Positions 9,406 through 17,241 of a stretch of DNA of 64,000 nucleotides are shown piece by piece; within the stretch, counting starts at the first letter, position 1, and every line of letters starts with the position of its first letter. Under the pieces are notes generated by a model. That model saw only the letters and a program-made list of their open reading frames with translations. It had not been told where the DNA came from and searched no databases. This DNA comes from Plasticicumulans lactativorans (GTDB lineage: Bacteria > Pseudomonadota > Gammaproteobacteria > Competibacterales > Competibacteraceae): the NCBI RefSeq assembly GCF_004341245.1, contig NZ_SLWY01000003.1, positions 62,001-126,000 on the forward strand, given 5' to 3'. The position numbers were made by a program, and so were the translations under genes.

Positions 9406-11055
9406 ATGACGGTCCGTCAATGGAACACCCAGGCGCAGAACCGCGCCGCCCGGCGCGAACGCGCGGCAGCGCTGGCACGCGGCCGCCACGTCGCCAGCGC
9501 CGACGCCCGCGCCCTGCTCGAAGCCGTGCTCGAGCCCGGCGACCGCGTCTGCCTCGAAGGCAACAACCAGAAGCAGGCCGACTTCCTGGCGAAGACGCTG
9601 GTCAGCGTCGACCCGGCGCGGGTGCACGACCTGCACATGGTGCAGTCGGTGCTGGCGCTGCCCGAGCACCTCGAGGTGTTCGAGCGCGGCATCGCCCGCA
9701 AGCTCGACTTCTCGTTCTCCGGGCCGCAGGGCGCGCGGCTGGCCAGGCTGCTCGGCGCCGGCAAGCTCACGATCGGCGCGATCCACACCTACCTGGAGCT
9801 GTTCGGGCGCTACTTCACCGACCTCACGCCCAAGGTCAGCCTGGTCGCCGCGCAGGCCGCCGACGCCGCCGGCAACCTCTACACCGGCCCGAACACCGAG
9901 GACACCCCGGTGATCGTCGAGGCCACCGCGTTCCGCCAGGGCATCGTCATCGCCCAGGTCAACGAGATCGTCGACCGGCTTCCGCGCGTCGACATCCCGG
10001 CCGACTGGGTCGACTACGTGATCCTGGCGCCGACGCCGAACTACATCGAGCCGCTGTTCACCCGCGACCCGGCGCAGATCTCCGAGGTGCAGGTGCTGAT
10101 GGCGATGATGGCCATCAAGGGCATCTACGCCGAGTACGAGGTCAACCGCCTGAACCACGGCATCGGCTTCGACACCGCGGCGATCGAGCTGCTGCTGCCG
10201 ACCTACGCCGAGTCGCTGGGGCTGAAGGGCAGGATCTGCCGGCACTGGGCGCTCAACCCGCACCCGGCGCTGATCCCGGCGATCGAGGCCGGCTGGGTCG
10301 AGTCGGTGCACTCCTTCGGCGGCGAACTCGGCATGGAGGCCTACACCGCGGCACGCCCCGACGTGTTCTTCACCGGGGCGGACGGCAGCATGCGTTCCAA
10401 CCGCGCGCTGTGCCAGGCCGCCGGCCACTACGCCTGCGACATGTTCATCGGCTCGACGCTGCAGATCGACCTCGCCGGCAACAGCTCCACCGCCACCCTC
10501 GGGCGCATCACCGGCTTCGGCGGCGCGCCGAACATGGGCGCCGACGCGCGCGGCCGCCGCCACGCCAGCCCTGCCTGGCTCAAGGCCGGGCGCGAGGCGC
10601 GCGCCGGGCGCAACACCATCCCGCGCGGGCAGAAGCTCGTCGTGCAGATGGTCGAGACCTTCCGCGAACACATGGCGCCGGCCTTCGTCGACACGCTCGA
10701 CGCCTGGGAACTCGCCGAGCAGGCCGGCATGCCGCTGCCGCCGGTGATGATCTACGGCGAGGACGTCAGCCACATCCTCACCGAGGAGGGCATCGCCAAC
10801 CTGCTGCTGTGCCGCACCGACGAGGAGCGCGAGCAGGCGATCCGCGGCGTCGCCGGCTATACCCCGGTGGGCCTCGGCCGCGACAAGCGCATGGTCGAGA
10901 ACCTGCGCGACCGCGGCGTCATCCGCCGCGCCGAGGATCTCGGCATCGACAAGCGCCTGGCGACGCGCGACCTGCTCGCCGCGCGCTCGATGAAGGACCT
11001 GGTACGCGCCTCCGGCGGGCTCTACGACCCGCCGAAGCGCTTCCGCAACTGGTAA
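9406..11055 (+). CDS. mdcA: Malonate decarboxylase subunit alpha (acetyl-ACP:malonate ACP transferase)
   Basis: A 549-residue MdcA, the CoA-transferase-like subunit that exchanges acetate on the acyl carrier protein for malonate, giving malonyl-S-ACP plus acetate. Length matches the family (about 550). Recognisable segments are WNTQAQNRAARR at the N-terminus, CLEGNNQKQADFLAK, GANMG-type glycine loops in TGFGGAPNMGADARG, and the C-terminal SMKDLVRASGGLYDPPKRFRNW. It is the first enzyme gene of the cluster after madLM. A palindromic repeat unit separates it from mdcC, so the downstream genes could show different transcript levels. Confidence 0.96.
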   Translation: MTVRQWNTQAQNRAARRERAAALARGRHVASADARALLEAVLEPGDRVCLEGNNQKQADFLAKTLVSVDPARVHDLHMVQSVLALPEHLEVFERGIARKLDFSFSGPQGARLARLLGAGKLTIGAIHTYLELFGRYFTDLTPKVSLVAAQAADAAGNLYTGPNTEDTPVIVEATAFRQGIVIAQVNEIVDRLPRVDIPADWVDYVILAPTPNYIEPLFTRDPAQISEVQVLMAMMAIKGIYAEYEVNRLNHGIGFDTAAIELLLPTYAESLGLKGRICRHWALNPHPALIPAIEAGWVESVHSFGGELGMEAYTAARPDVFFTGADGSMRSNRALCQAAGHYACDMFIGSTLQIDLAGNSSTATLGRITGFGGAPNMGADARGRRHASPAWLKAGREARAGRNTIPRGQKLVVQMVETFREHMAPAFVDTLDAWELAEQAGMPLPPVMIYGEDVSHILTEEGIANLLLCRTDEEREQAIRGVAGYTPVGLGRDKRMVENLRDRGVIRRAEDLGIDKRLATRDLLAARSMKDLVRASGGLYDPPKRFRNW

Positions 11056-11057
11056 GC

Positions 11058-11165
11058 GCCCCCTTCTCCCCGGGGGAGAAGGGCCGGGGATGAGGGTTCC
11101 TTCCGGGGCGCCGGCGAAGGCGAAAGCACCCTCACCCCGACCCTCTCCCGGGGGGGCGGGGGTAA
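11058..11165. repeat. GC-rich palindromic dispersed repeat, copy A
   Basis: The mdcA-mdcC gap holds two palindromes. The first, around 11060-11083, is CCCTTCTCCCC facing GGGGGAGAAGGG and is followed by CCGGGGATGAGGGTTCC. The second, around 11130-11163, starts CACCCTCACCCCGACCCTC and is followed by a G-run. The same two modules, in either order, recur at 13115-13213, 16997-17095 and in part at 17168-17212. RNA from either strand would fold strongly, so the element may modulate mRNA stability inside the operon. Confidence 0.75.
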
Positions 11166-11193
11166 CAGACAAGCGCATCAGAGGACACGCAGC

Positions 11194-11511
11194 ATGGAAA
11201 CCCTGACGTTCGAATACCGTGGTGGGCGGGCGCTCGCCGCGCCTGCCGCCGCCACCCTCACCGGCGTGGTCGGCTCCGGCAACCTCGAGGTGCTGGTCGA
11301 GCCCGCCGCGCTCGACGGCGCCTGCCGGGTCGAGGTCACCACCGCCGCGGTCGGTTTCGGCCGCATCTGGCAGGCGGTGATGGACGACTTCTTCGCCCGC
11401 CACCCGCTCGCCGACGTGCAGATTTCGATCAACGACGTCGGCGCCACGCCGGCGGTGGTCAGCCTGCGCCTCGACCAGGCGGTCGAGGCCTTCCGCGGAG
11501 GTGTGGCATGA
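11194..11511 (+). CDS. mdcC: Malonate decarboxylase acyl carrier protein (delta subunit)
   Basis: A 105-residue ACP of malonate decarboxylase. It carries the acyl group on a 2'-(5''-triphosphoribosyl)-3'-dephospho-CoA arm attached through a phosphodiester to Ser28 in the conserved VVGSGNLEVLVEP motif; this is the same position as the modified Ser of the Klebsiella protein. It is not related to fatty-acid ACP. The stop overlaps the mdcD start by four bases (ATGA), which fits a 1:1 coupling of the subunits in one transcript. Confidence 0.96.
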   Translation: METLTFEYRGGRALAAPAAATLTGVVGSGNLEVLVEPAALDGACRVEVTTAAVGFGRIWQAVMDDFFARHPLADVQISINDVGATPAVVSLRLDQAVEAFRGGVA

Positions 11512-12386
11512 GTCACAGCTACTTCGAGGCGAACGCGCGCGAGCGCCTGGCACAACTGCTCGACGCCGGCAGCTTCCGCGAGCTGCTGCCGCCCGGCGCG
11601 CGCATGACCAGCCCGCACCTGCCGCCGCTCGACGCCCCGGTCGCCTTCGACGACGGCGTCGTGGTCGGTGCCGGCACGCTCGACGGCCGCCCGGTGCTGG
11701 TCGGCGCGCAGGAAGGCGGCTTCAACGGCGGCGCGGTCGGCGAGGTGCACGGCGCCAAGCTCACCGGCCTGCTCGAACGCGCGCTCGACGAGCGCCCGGC
11801 CGCGGTGCTGCTGCTGGTCGAGAGCGGCGGCGTGCGCCTGCACGAGGCCAACGCCGGCCTGATCGGCGTCTCCGAGGTGATGCGCGCGGTGCTCGCGGCG
11901 CGCAGCGCCGGCATCCCGGTGCTGGTGCTGATCGGCGGCCAGTACGGTTGCTTCGGCGGCATGGGCATCGTCAGCCGCTGCTGCGACGCCATCGTCATCA
12001 GCGAGGAGGGCCGCCTCGGCCTGTCCGGCCCCGAGGTCATCGAAACCACCTGCGGCGTCGAGGAGTTCGACTCGCGCGACCGCGCGCTGGTGTGGCGCAC
12101 CGTCGGCGGCAAGCACCGCTACCTGCTCGGCGAGGCCGACCGCCTGGTGCCTGACGACATCGCCGCCTTCCGCGCGGCGGCGCGCGAGCTGCTCGACACC
12201 CGCCCGGACCTGTCGCTCGCCGCGCTCGAGGCCGAGCACGCACGCCTCGGCCGGCGCATCGACCGCTTCGGCGACTGCCGCGACGCGCGCGACATCTGGA
12301 CGCGGCTCGGCATCGCCGCGCCCGAGCGCCTGCCGCTGCTCGACACCGCCGAGTTCCTCGCTGCCACCGCCGACCGGAGGGCCTGA
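11508..12386 (+). CDS. mdcD: Malonyl-S-ACP decarboxylase subunit beta
   Basis: A 292-residue MdcD. With MdcE it forms the carboxyltransferase-like decarboxylase that converts malonyl-S-ACP to acetyl-S-ACP and CO2. The crotonase-type fold shows GAQEGGFNGGAVGEVHGAK, the glycine-rich VESGGVRLHEANAGLI and the oxyanion-like GQYGCFGGMGIV segments expected for the ACC beta-like family. No zinc ribbon is seen, as is usual for MdcD. It overlaps mdcC by four bases and is followed one base later by mdcE. Confidence 0.96.
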   Translation: MSHSYFEANARERLAQLLDAGSFRELLPPGARMTSPHLPPLDAPVAFDDGVVVGAGTLDGRPVLVGAQEGGFNGGAVGEVHGAKLTGLLERALDERPAAVLLLVESGGVRLHEANAGLIGVSEVMRAVLAARSAGIPVLVLIGGQYGCFGGMGIVSRCCDAIVISEEGRLGLSGPEVIETTCGVEEFDSRDRALVWRTVGGKHRYLLGEADRLVPDDIAAFRAAARELLDTRPDLSLAALEAEHARLGRRIDRFGDCRDARDIWTRLGIAAPERLPLLDTAEFLAATADRRA

Positions 12387-12387
12387 G

Positions 12388-13095
12388 ATGGACGCCCGCA
12401 CCCTGCTCGACCAGCTCTTCCCCGCCGGCCACGACGTGGTCTTCGACGGTCCGTACTTCGCCGGCAGCGGCCGCTGCGGCGCCGGCAGCGTCGCGGTGAT
12501 CGGCAGCGTCGACGCCGCGCCGATCGGCATCGAGCTCGCGCATCGCATGGCCGGCGCCGTGCTCGACGTGGTGCGCGAGCACCCGGGCCGGCCGATCCTG
12601 CTCGCCGTCGACACCTCCGGCCAGCGCCTGAGCCACCGCGACGAACTGCTCGGCATCAACGGCTACATGGCGCACCTCGCCAAGTGCATCGCGCTCGCCC
12701 GCAACCGCGGCCACCGCGTGCTCGGCCTGGTGTACTCGAAGGCGGTCAGCGGCGGCTTCCTCGCCAGCAGCCTGCTCGCCGACGTCTGCTACGCGCTGCC
12801 CGACGCCGAGGTGATGGTGATGAACCTGCCGGCGATGTCGCGCGTGACCAAGATCGCGCTCGAACGCCTGCAGGCGCTCAGCCAGACCTCGCCGGTGTTC
12901 GCCCCCGGCGTCGCCAACTACCTGGCGATGGGCGCGGTCGAGGCGCTGTGGGACGGCGACCTCGCCCAGCGCCTCGACGCCGCGCTCGCCGCCCCCGTCG
13001 ACGGCGACCGCCGCCGCGCGGTCGGCGAGGCCCGCGGCGGCCGCCTGCTCGCCCGCCGCGTCGCCGAGCGGGTGCGCACCGATGCCGTCGGCTGA
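12388..13095 (+). CDS. mdcE: Malonate decarboxylase subunit gamma
   Basis: A 235-residue MdcE, the second half of the malonyl-S-ACP decarboxylase. It is similar to the alpha part of carboxyltransferases: LLAVDTSGQRLSHRDELLGI and YSKAVSGGFLASSLLAD carry the glycine turns of the active-site crotonase fold. It is adjacent to mdcD and overlaps the annotated 5' end of mdcG by 14 bases. Family length is 230-270, so the protein appears complete. Confidence 0.95.
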   Translation: MDARTLLDQLFPAGHDVVFDGPYFAGSGRCGAGSVAVIGSVDAAPIGIELAHRMAGAVLDVVREHPGRPILLAVDTSGQRLSHRDELLGINGYMAHLAKCIALARNRGHRVLGLVYSKAVSGGFLASSLLADVCYALPDAEVMVMNLPAMSRVTKIALERLQALSQTSPVFAPGVANYLAMGAVEALWDGDLAQRLDAALAAPVDGDRRRAVGEARGGRLLARRVAERVRTDAVG

Positions 13096-13885
13096 AGCGC
13101 CGGTGGTGCCGGGGAAAGGCACCCTCACCCCAACCCTCCCCCAGAGGGGGAGGGGGCGCGGTGACTCCCTTCCCCCTCTGGGGGAAGGGCCGGGGATGAG
13201 GGTTCCTTTCCAGACCGCCGGCACAGGCGAAAGGCACTCCTGCGCGCCGCGCCGGCACGACAGCGTGTGGCTGCACCCGGACTGGGCGGCGCACCTGGCG
13301 TCCCCGCTCGACGCCGCCGCGCAGGCGGCGGTGGCGGGCTGGTGCGCGGCGGGGCGGCCGCTGGTGACGGCGCGCCGCCAGCCCGGTGACGCTGCGGCGA
13401 CGCTGCGCCTCGGCCTCGCGCTGCCGACGTGCGATGGCCGCCGGCGCATCGGGCTGCACCTGGACACGGCGGCGGTCGCGCGCGTGGCGCCACCGCCGCC
13501 GCTCGCCGCGGCGCTCGTCGCGGCCCCGCCGGCGTGGCGCGAGGCGCTTGCCGCGCTCGCCGCCGCTGCCGCCGGGCTCGGGGTCGACTGCCGCGTCTAC
13601 GGTTCGCTCGCCTGGCAGTTCCTGTCGGGGGCCGAGTACCTGCGGCCGGCGTCGGACGTCGACCTGCTGCTCGCGGCAGACGTCTGGCCCGCGCTCGAGC
13701 GCCTGCTCGGGCGGCTCGCGGAGACCACCGTGCCGCGCCTCGACGGCGAGGTGCTGCTGCCCGACGGCGACGCCGTCGCCTGGCGCGAGCTCGCGGCGCG
13801 GCCGGCGCGGGTGCTGGTCAAGGGCCCGGATCGCGTCGGTTTTCGCAGTCATGCCGGCGTGATCGCCGCTTTCGGAGGTGCGTGA
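13082..13885 (+). CDS. mdcG: Malonate decarboxylase holo-ACP synthase (phosphoribosyl-dephospho-CoA transferase)
   Basis: MdcG transfers the triphosphoribosyl-dephospho-CoA made by MdcB onto MdcC. It is a nucleotidyltransferase-fold protein: YGSLAWQFLSG (about residues 177-187 of the long form) followed by SDVDLLL supplies the GS...DxD metal-binding site. The reading frame starts at ATG 13082 inside mdcE (267 codons), but codons about 12-44 are made of the palindromic repeat. ATG 13196, inside the repeat, gives 229 residues. Family similarity begins only near RRHDSVWLHPDW, so which start is used is uncertain. It ends with a TGATG overlap with mdcB. Confidence 0.88.
   Translation: MPSAEAPVVPGKGTLTPTLPQRGRGRGDSLPPLGEGPGMRVPFQTAGTGERHSCAPRRHDSVWLHPDWAAHLASPLDAAAQAAVAGWCAAGRPLVTARRQPGDAAATLRLGLALPTCDGRRRIGLHLDTAAVARVAPPPPLAAALVAAPPAWREALAALAAAAAGLGVDCRVYGSLAWQFLSGAEYLRPASDVDLLLAADVWPALERLLGRLAETTVPRLDGEVLLPDGDAVAWRELAARPARVLVKGPDRVGFRSHAGVIAAFGGA
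13115..13213. repeat. GC-rich palindromic dispersed repeat, copy B, inside mdcG
   Basis: The two modules seen between mdcA and mdcC appear here in the opposite order: CACCCTCACCCCAACCCTC with its palindrome (about 13121-13155), then CCCTTCCCCCTCTGGGGGAAGGG (about 13168-13190) and CCGGGGATGAGGGTTCC. It lies wholly in the 5' end of mdcG without breaking the frame. Confidence 0.75.
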
Positions 13886-14781
13886 TGCATCACCCCCTGT
13901 CGTCCCTGCCGGCGCGCCGGCACGCGCCGCACCCCGGCAGCGCGATGCCGGCGGTCGTCGCCCAGCCGATCGGCCGCGCCGCGGTGCGCGCGCTCTACGA
14001 CGAGCTCGCGCTGTACCCCAAGCCGGGGCTGGTGAGCCCGGTCGATGCCGGCAGCCACCACGACATGGACATGCGCACCTTCATGCGCAGCCTGTTCGCG
14101 CTGCGCAGCTACTTCCGCGACATCGCCGCCGCCGGTGCCCAGGGTGCGGATTTCGCCACGCTGCAGGCGCTCGGGCGCATCGCCGAGCAGCGCATGCTCG
14201 CCGCCACCGGCGGCATCAACACCCACCGCGGCGCAGTGTTCGGCATCGGCCTGCTCGCCGCCGCCGCCGGCTGGCACCGCGCGCACGGCCTGCCGCTCGG
14301 CGGCGCGGCGCTCGCCGCGACCGTGGTCGAGCGCTGGGGCGCGGCGATCGCCGCCGCCGCACCGCCACCGACGGCGCCGCCGGCGAGCCACGGCGAAGTC
14401 GCCGCGCAGCGCTACGGTGCCGGCGGTGCGCGCGCCGAGGCGCTGCGCGGCTTCCCGGCACTGTTCGAGGTGGCGCTGCCGCCGCTGCGCGAGGTGCTGG
14501 CGCGCACCGGCTGCCCGCGACGGGCGCGGGTGCAGGCGCTGTTCGCGCTGCTGGCGGCGCTGGAGGACACCAACCTGCTCTACCGCGGCGGGCCGGCCGG
14601 GCTCGCCTTCGTGCAGGGCGAGGCGCGGCGCTTCCTCGATGCCGGCGGCGTGCTCGCGGCCGGCTGGGAGGTGCGCGCGGTCGCGCTGCACCGCGCCTGC
14701 GTGGCGCGCCACCTGTCGCCGGGCGGCAGCGCCGACGTGCTCGCCGCCGCCTGCTTCGTCCACGCGCTGGGCGGGCGCTGA
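13885..14781 (+). CDS. mdcB: Triphosphoribosyl-dephospho-CoA synthase
   Basis: A 298-residue MdcB (CitG-related). It makes 2'-(5''-triphosphoribosyl)-3'-dephospho-CoA from ATP and dephospho-CoA, the precursor of the MdcC prosthetic group. Conserved segments are ELALYPKPGLVSPVDAGSHHDMD near the N-terminus (ATP/metal site), the GGINTHRGAVFGIGLLAAA motif in the middle and LEDTNLLYRGG later; the last is strongly diagnostic of the CitG/MdcB family. The start overlaps the mdcG stop (TGATG), which couples the two enzymes of the same modification step. Confidence 0.95.
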   Translation: MHHPLSSLPARRHAPHPGSAMPAVVAQPIGRAAVRALYDELALYPKPGLVSPVDAGSHHDMDMRTFMRSLFALRSYFRDIAAAGAQGADFATLQALGRIAEQRMLAATGGINTHRGAVFGIGLLAAAAGWHRAHGLPLGGAALAATVVERWGAAIAAAAPPPTAPPASHGEVAAQRYGAGGARAEALRGFPALFEVALPPLREVLARTGCPRRARVQALFALLAALEDTNLLYRGGPAGLAFVQGEARRFLDAGGVLAAGWEVRAVALHRACVARHLSPGGSADVLAAACFVHALGGR

Positions 14782-14783
14782 GC

Positions 14784-15704
14784 ATGGCGCTCGGCATCCT
14801 CTGCCCGGGGCAGGGCGCGCAGCACCCGCAGATGCTCGCGCCGCTCGCCGGCGATGCGGCCGCCGGGGCGGTGCTGGCGAGCGCCGCCGCCGTGCTCGGC
14901 CGCGCGCCGGCGGAACTGCTGCGCGAGCGGCCCGATGACCTCTTCCGCAACGCGCTCGCGCAGCCGCTCTTGTGTGCCGTGGAGCTCGCCACCTGGGCGG
15001 CGCTGCGCACGCGGCTGCCGGCGCCGCGCGCCTGCGCCGGCTACAGCGTCGGCGAGCTCGCCGCCTACGCCTGCGCCGGCGCGCTCGACGCCGACGAATT
15101 GGTGCGCCTCGCGGTGCGCCGCGCCGAGCTGATGGACCTCGCCTGCGCCGAGCCCAGCGGCCTGGTCGCGGTGCGCGGCCTGACGCAGCGCCCGCTCGCC
15201 GCGCTGTGCGCCGCGCACGGCGTGACGATCGCGATCATCAATGACGCCGACCGCTGCGTGGTCGGCGGCCGCCGCGCCGAACTCGACGCCTTCGCCACCG
15301 CCGCGCGCGCCGCCGGCGGCGCGCTGACGCCGCTGTGCGTCTCGGTGGCCTCGCACACCCCGCTGCTGCAGCCGGCGGCCGAGGCCTTCGCCGCGACGCT
15401 CGCGGCGAGCGGCCTGCGCGCGCCTCTGGTGCCGGTGCTCGCCGGCATCGACGGCGCGCCGGTGTACGATCGCGCGCGGGCCGTCGACTCGCTGGCGCGG
15501 CAGATCGCGCACACCGTCGACTGGGCCGCGTGCCTCGACGGGCTGGTCGAGGCCGGCTGCCGCGTGCTGCTCGAACTCGGCCCCGGCAGCGGCCTCGCGC
15601 GCATGGCCCGCGAGCGCCATCCCGAGCTCGCGGTGCGCGCGGTGGACGAATTCCGCAGCCTCGACGGCGTGGTGGCGTGGGTGGAGCGGCAACTCCAGGG
15701 GTAA
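14784..15704 (+). CDS. mdcH: Malonate decarboxylase subunit epsilon (malonyl-CoA:ACP transacylase)
   Basis: A 306-residue acyltransferase of the FabD type. MdcH loads malonyl from malonyl-CoA onto MdcC to start the cycle. Visible are the N-terminal CPGQGAQHPQM motif, the nucleophile elbow AGYSVGELAAYACAG (Ser about residue 83), the family Arg in the RRAEL helix and the catalytic His in VASHTPLL. Two bases follow the mdcB stop. It is the last gene of the malonate cluster; the next gene starts 81 bases later and is unrelated in function. Confidence 0.95.
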   Translation: MALGILCPGQGAQHPQMLAPLAGDAAAGAVLASAAAVLGRAPAELLRERPDDLFRNALAQPLLCAVELATWAALRTRLPAPRACAGYSVGELAAYACAGALDADELVRLAVRRAELMDLACAEPSGLVAVRGLTQRPLAALCAAHGVTIAIINDADRCVVGGRRAELDAFATAARAAGGALTPLCVSVASHTPLLQPAAEAFAATLAASGLRAPLVPVLAGIDGAPVYDRARAVDSLARQIAHTVDWAACLDGLVEAGCRVLLELGPGSGLARMARERHPELAVRAVDEFRSLDGVVAWVERQLQG

Positions 15705-15785
15705 GCCGCCGGCGCGGGTCGTGCGATGCTGCGCAGCCGGCGCGGGGCCGCCGCGCCGCCCTTTCACGACAACCCCGGGGGACCC

Positions 15786-16532
15786 ATGCACGAGATTGCA
15801 CTGGACGGCGGCTTTCTGATCGCCGTGCTTCAGATCGTCGCCATCGACATCCTGCTCGGCGGCGACAACGCCGTGGTGATCGCGCTCGCCTGCCGCCGCC
15901 TGCCCGACGCGCAGCGCAGGCAGGGCATCATCTGGGGCGTGGCCGGCGCCATCGCGCTGCGCGTGCTGCTGATCTTCTTCGCGCTGCAACTGCTCGAACT
16001 GCCGTTCCTGAAGATCGTCGGCGCGCTGCTGCTGCTGTGGATCGGCGTCAAGCTGCTGCAGCCCGAGGCCGAGGACGCGCACGGCAAGATCGAGCCCTCG
16101 GTCCACCTGCTCGGTGCGATCAAGACGATCATCGTCGCCGACGCGGTGATGAGCCTCGACAACGTCATCGCCGTGGCCGGTGCGGCCAAGGGCCATCTCG
16201 GCCTGGTGGTGTTCGGCATCGTCATCAGCATCCCGATCGTGGTCTGGGGCAGCACCCTCGTGCTGAAGCTGATGGACCGCTTCCCGGCGGTGATCACGCT
16301 GGGCGCGGCGCTGCTCGGCTGGATCGCCGGCGGCATGCTGGTCGGTGACGTGTTCCTCAAGGCCTACGTCGACGGCGCGCCGGGCTGGCTGCACCACGTC
16401 ACCGCGGCGATGGGGGCGGGGCTGGTGGTGGCGGTCGGCACCTGGCTCGCCCGCCGCGCGCCGGTCGCGGCGCCGGCACCGATCGAGGAACTCGCGGTCG
16501 GCCATCAGGGCGACGGCCCGCGCCACGACTGA
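15786..16532 (+). CDS. TerC-family integral membrane protein
   Basis: A 248-residue TerC protein with about seven membrane helices. The two repeats of the family, each with an Asp in the membrane, are visible as DILLGGDNAVVIALACRRL (about residues 20-38) and DAVMSLDNVIAVAGAAKG (about 119-136). Members export manganese or calcium or handle metal stress (Alx/MntP-like roles). ATG 15786 is chosen after a CCCCGGGGGACC stretch; the 20 upstream codons in frame are low in similarity. I looked for a manganese riboswitch in the 81-base leader and did not see one. Confidence 0.9.
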   Translation: MHEIALDGGFLIAVLQIVAIDILLGGDNAVVIALACRRLPDAQRRQGIIWGVAGAIALRVLLIFFALQLLELPFLKIVGALLLLWIGVKLLQPEAEDAHGKIEPSVHLLGAIKTIIVADAVMSLDNVIAVAGAAKGHLGLVVFGIVISIPIVVWGSTLVLKLMDRFPAVITLGAALLGWIAGGMLVGDVFLKAYVDGAPGWLHHVTAAMGAGLVVAVGTWLARRAPVAAPAPIEELAVGHQGDGPRHD

Positions 16533-16563
16533 GGTCGCCACCCCGCCACGAGGAGTCCATGCC

Positions 16564-16989
16564 ATGTTGAAGATCCTGCTCCCCATCGACGGCTCGGCCC
16601 ACGCCGGGCGTGCGGTCGAGCACGTGCTGCAGCGGCGCGCCGAGCTCGGCGCGTTCGACCTGCACCTGCTGAACGTGCAGCTGCCGCTCGAATCCGGCCA
16701 CGCGAAGCTGTTCTTCGGCCCCGACGAGATCGCCGCCTACCAGCGCGAACAGGGCCTCGACGCCCTGCGCGCCGCCCGCGAGCGCCTCGACGCCGCCGGC
16801 GTGCCCTACACCTTCCACGTCGTCGTCGGCCACGCCGGCGAGACCATCGCCCGCTTCGCCCGCGAGCAGGCCTGCGACCAGATCGTGATGGGCAGCCACG
16901 GCCGCAGCGCCCTCACCCACCTGGTGCTCGGCTCGGTCGCGAGCGACGTGATCCGCCTCGCCGACGTGCCGGTGACGCTGGTCAAGTAG
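16564..16989 (+). CDS. Universal stress protein, UspA family
   Basis: A 141-residue single-domain UspA protein, cytoplasmic. The fold starts with KILLPIDGSAHAGRAVEH, and the ATP-binding motif G-x2-G-x9-G-S/T is present as MGSHGRSALTHLVLGSVA (about residues 109-126), so it is likely an ATP-binding type. A CGAGGAG ribosome-binding site precedes ATG 16564. It follows terC by 31 bases and is probably in one transcript. Confidence 0.93.
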   Translation: MLKILLPIDGSAHAGRAVEHVLQRRAELGAFDLHLLNVQLPLESGHAKLFFGPDEIAAYQREQGLDALRAARERLDAAGVPYTFHVVVGHAGETIARFAREQACDQIVMGSHGRSALTHLVLGSVASDVIRLADVPVTLVK

Positions 16990-16996
16990 CCGGTGC

Positions 16997-17212
16997 CGGC
17001 GAAAGGCACCCTCACACCGACCCTCCCCCGGAGGGGGAGGGAGTGCGATGGCACCCTTCTCCCGCTGGGAGAAGGGGCGGGGATGAGGGTTCTTTGTCGT
17101 CGCCGAGGGTGGCGCTGGGCCGGGAAGAACCCTCGTCTGCCTTGTGGATAGCCCAGACGCCTCGGTAAGGAACCCTCACCCCCGGCCCCTCTCCCAGTGG
17201 GAGAGGGGTTGA
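16997..17212. repeat. GC-rich palindromic dispersed repeat, copies C and D
   Basis: Copy C (about 16997-17095) has both modules: CACCCTCACACCGACCCTC with its palindrome, then CCCTTCTCCCGCTGGGAGAAGGGG and CGGGGATGAGGGTTC. Copy D (about 17168-17212) is a half unit: AACCCTCACCCCCGGCCCC then TCTCCCAGTGGGAGAGG. They fill the gap between the uspA-like gene and the convergent PEP-CTERM gene, so they could also act as transcription stops from both sides. Confidence 0.75.
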
Positions 17213-17241
17213 AGGAAGGATGAGAGGAAGAGTGGTGTCGC

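Noticed and set aside
15705-15785. Manganese (yybP-ykoY) riboswitch upstream of the TerC gene
   Set aside because: The 81-base leader lacks the conserved paired loops of that riboswitch and is too short.
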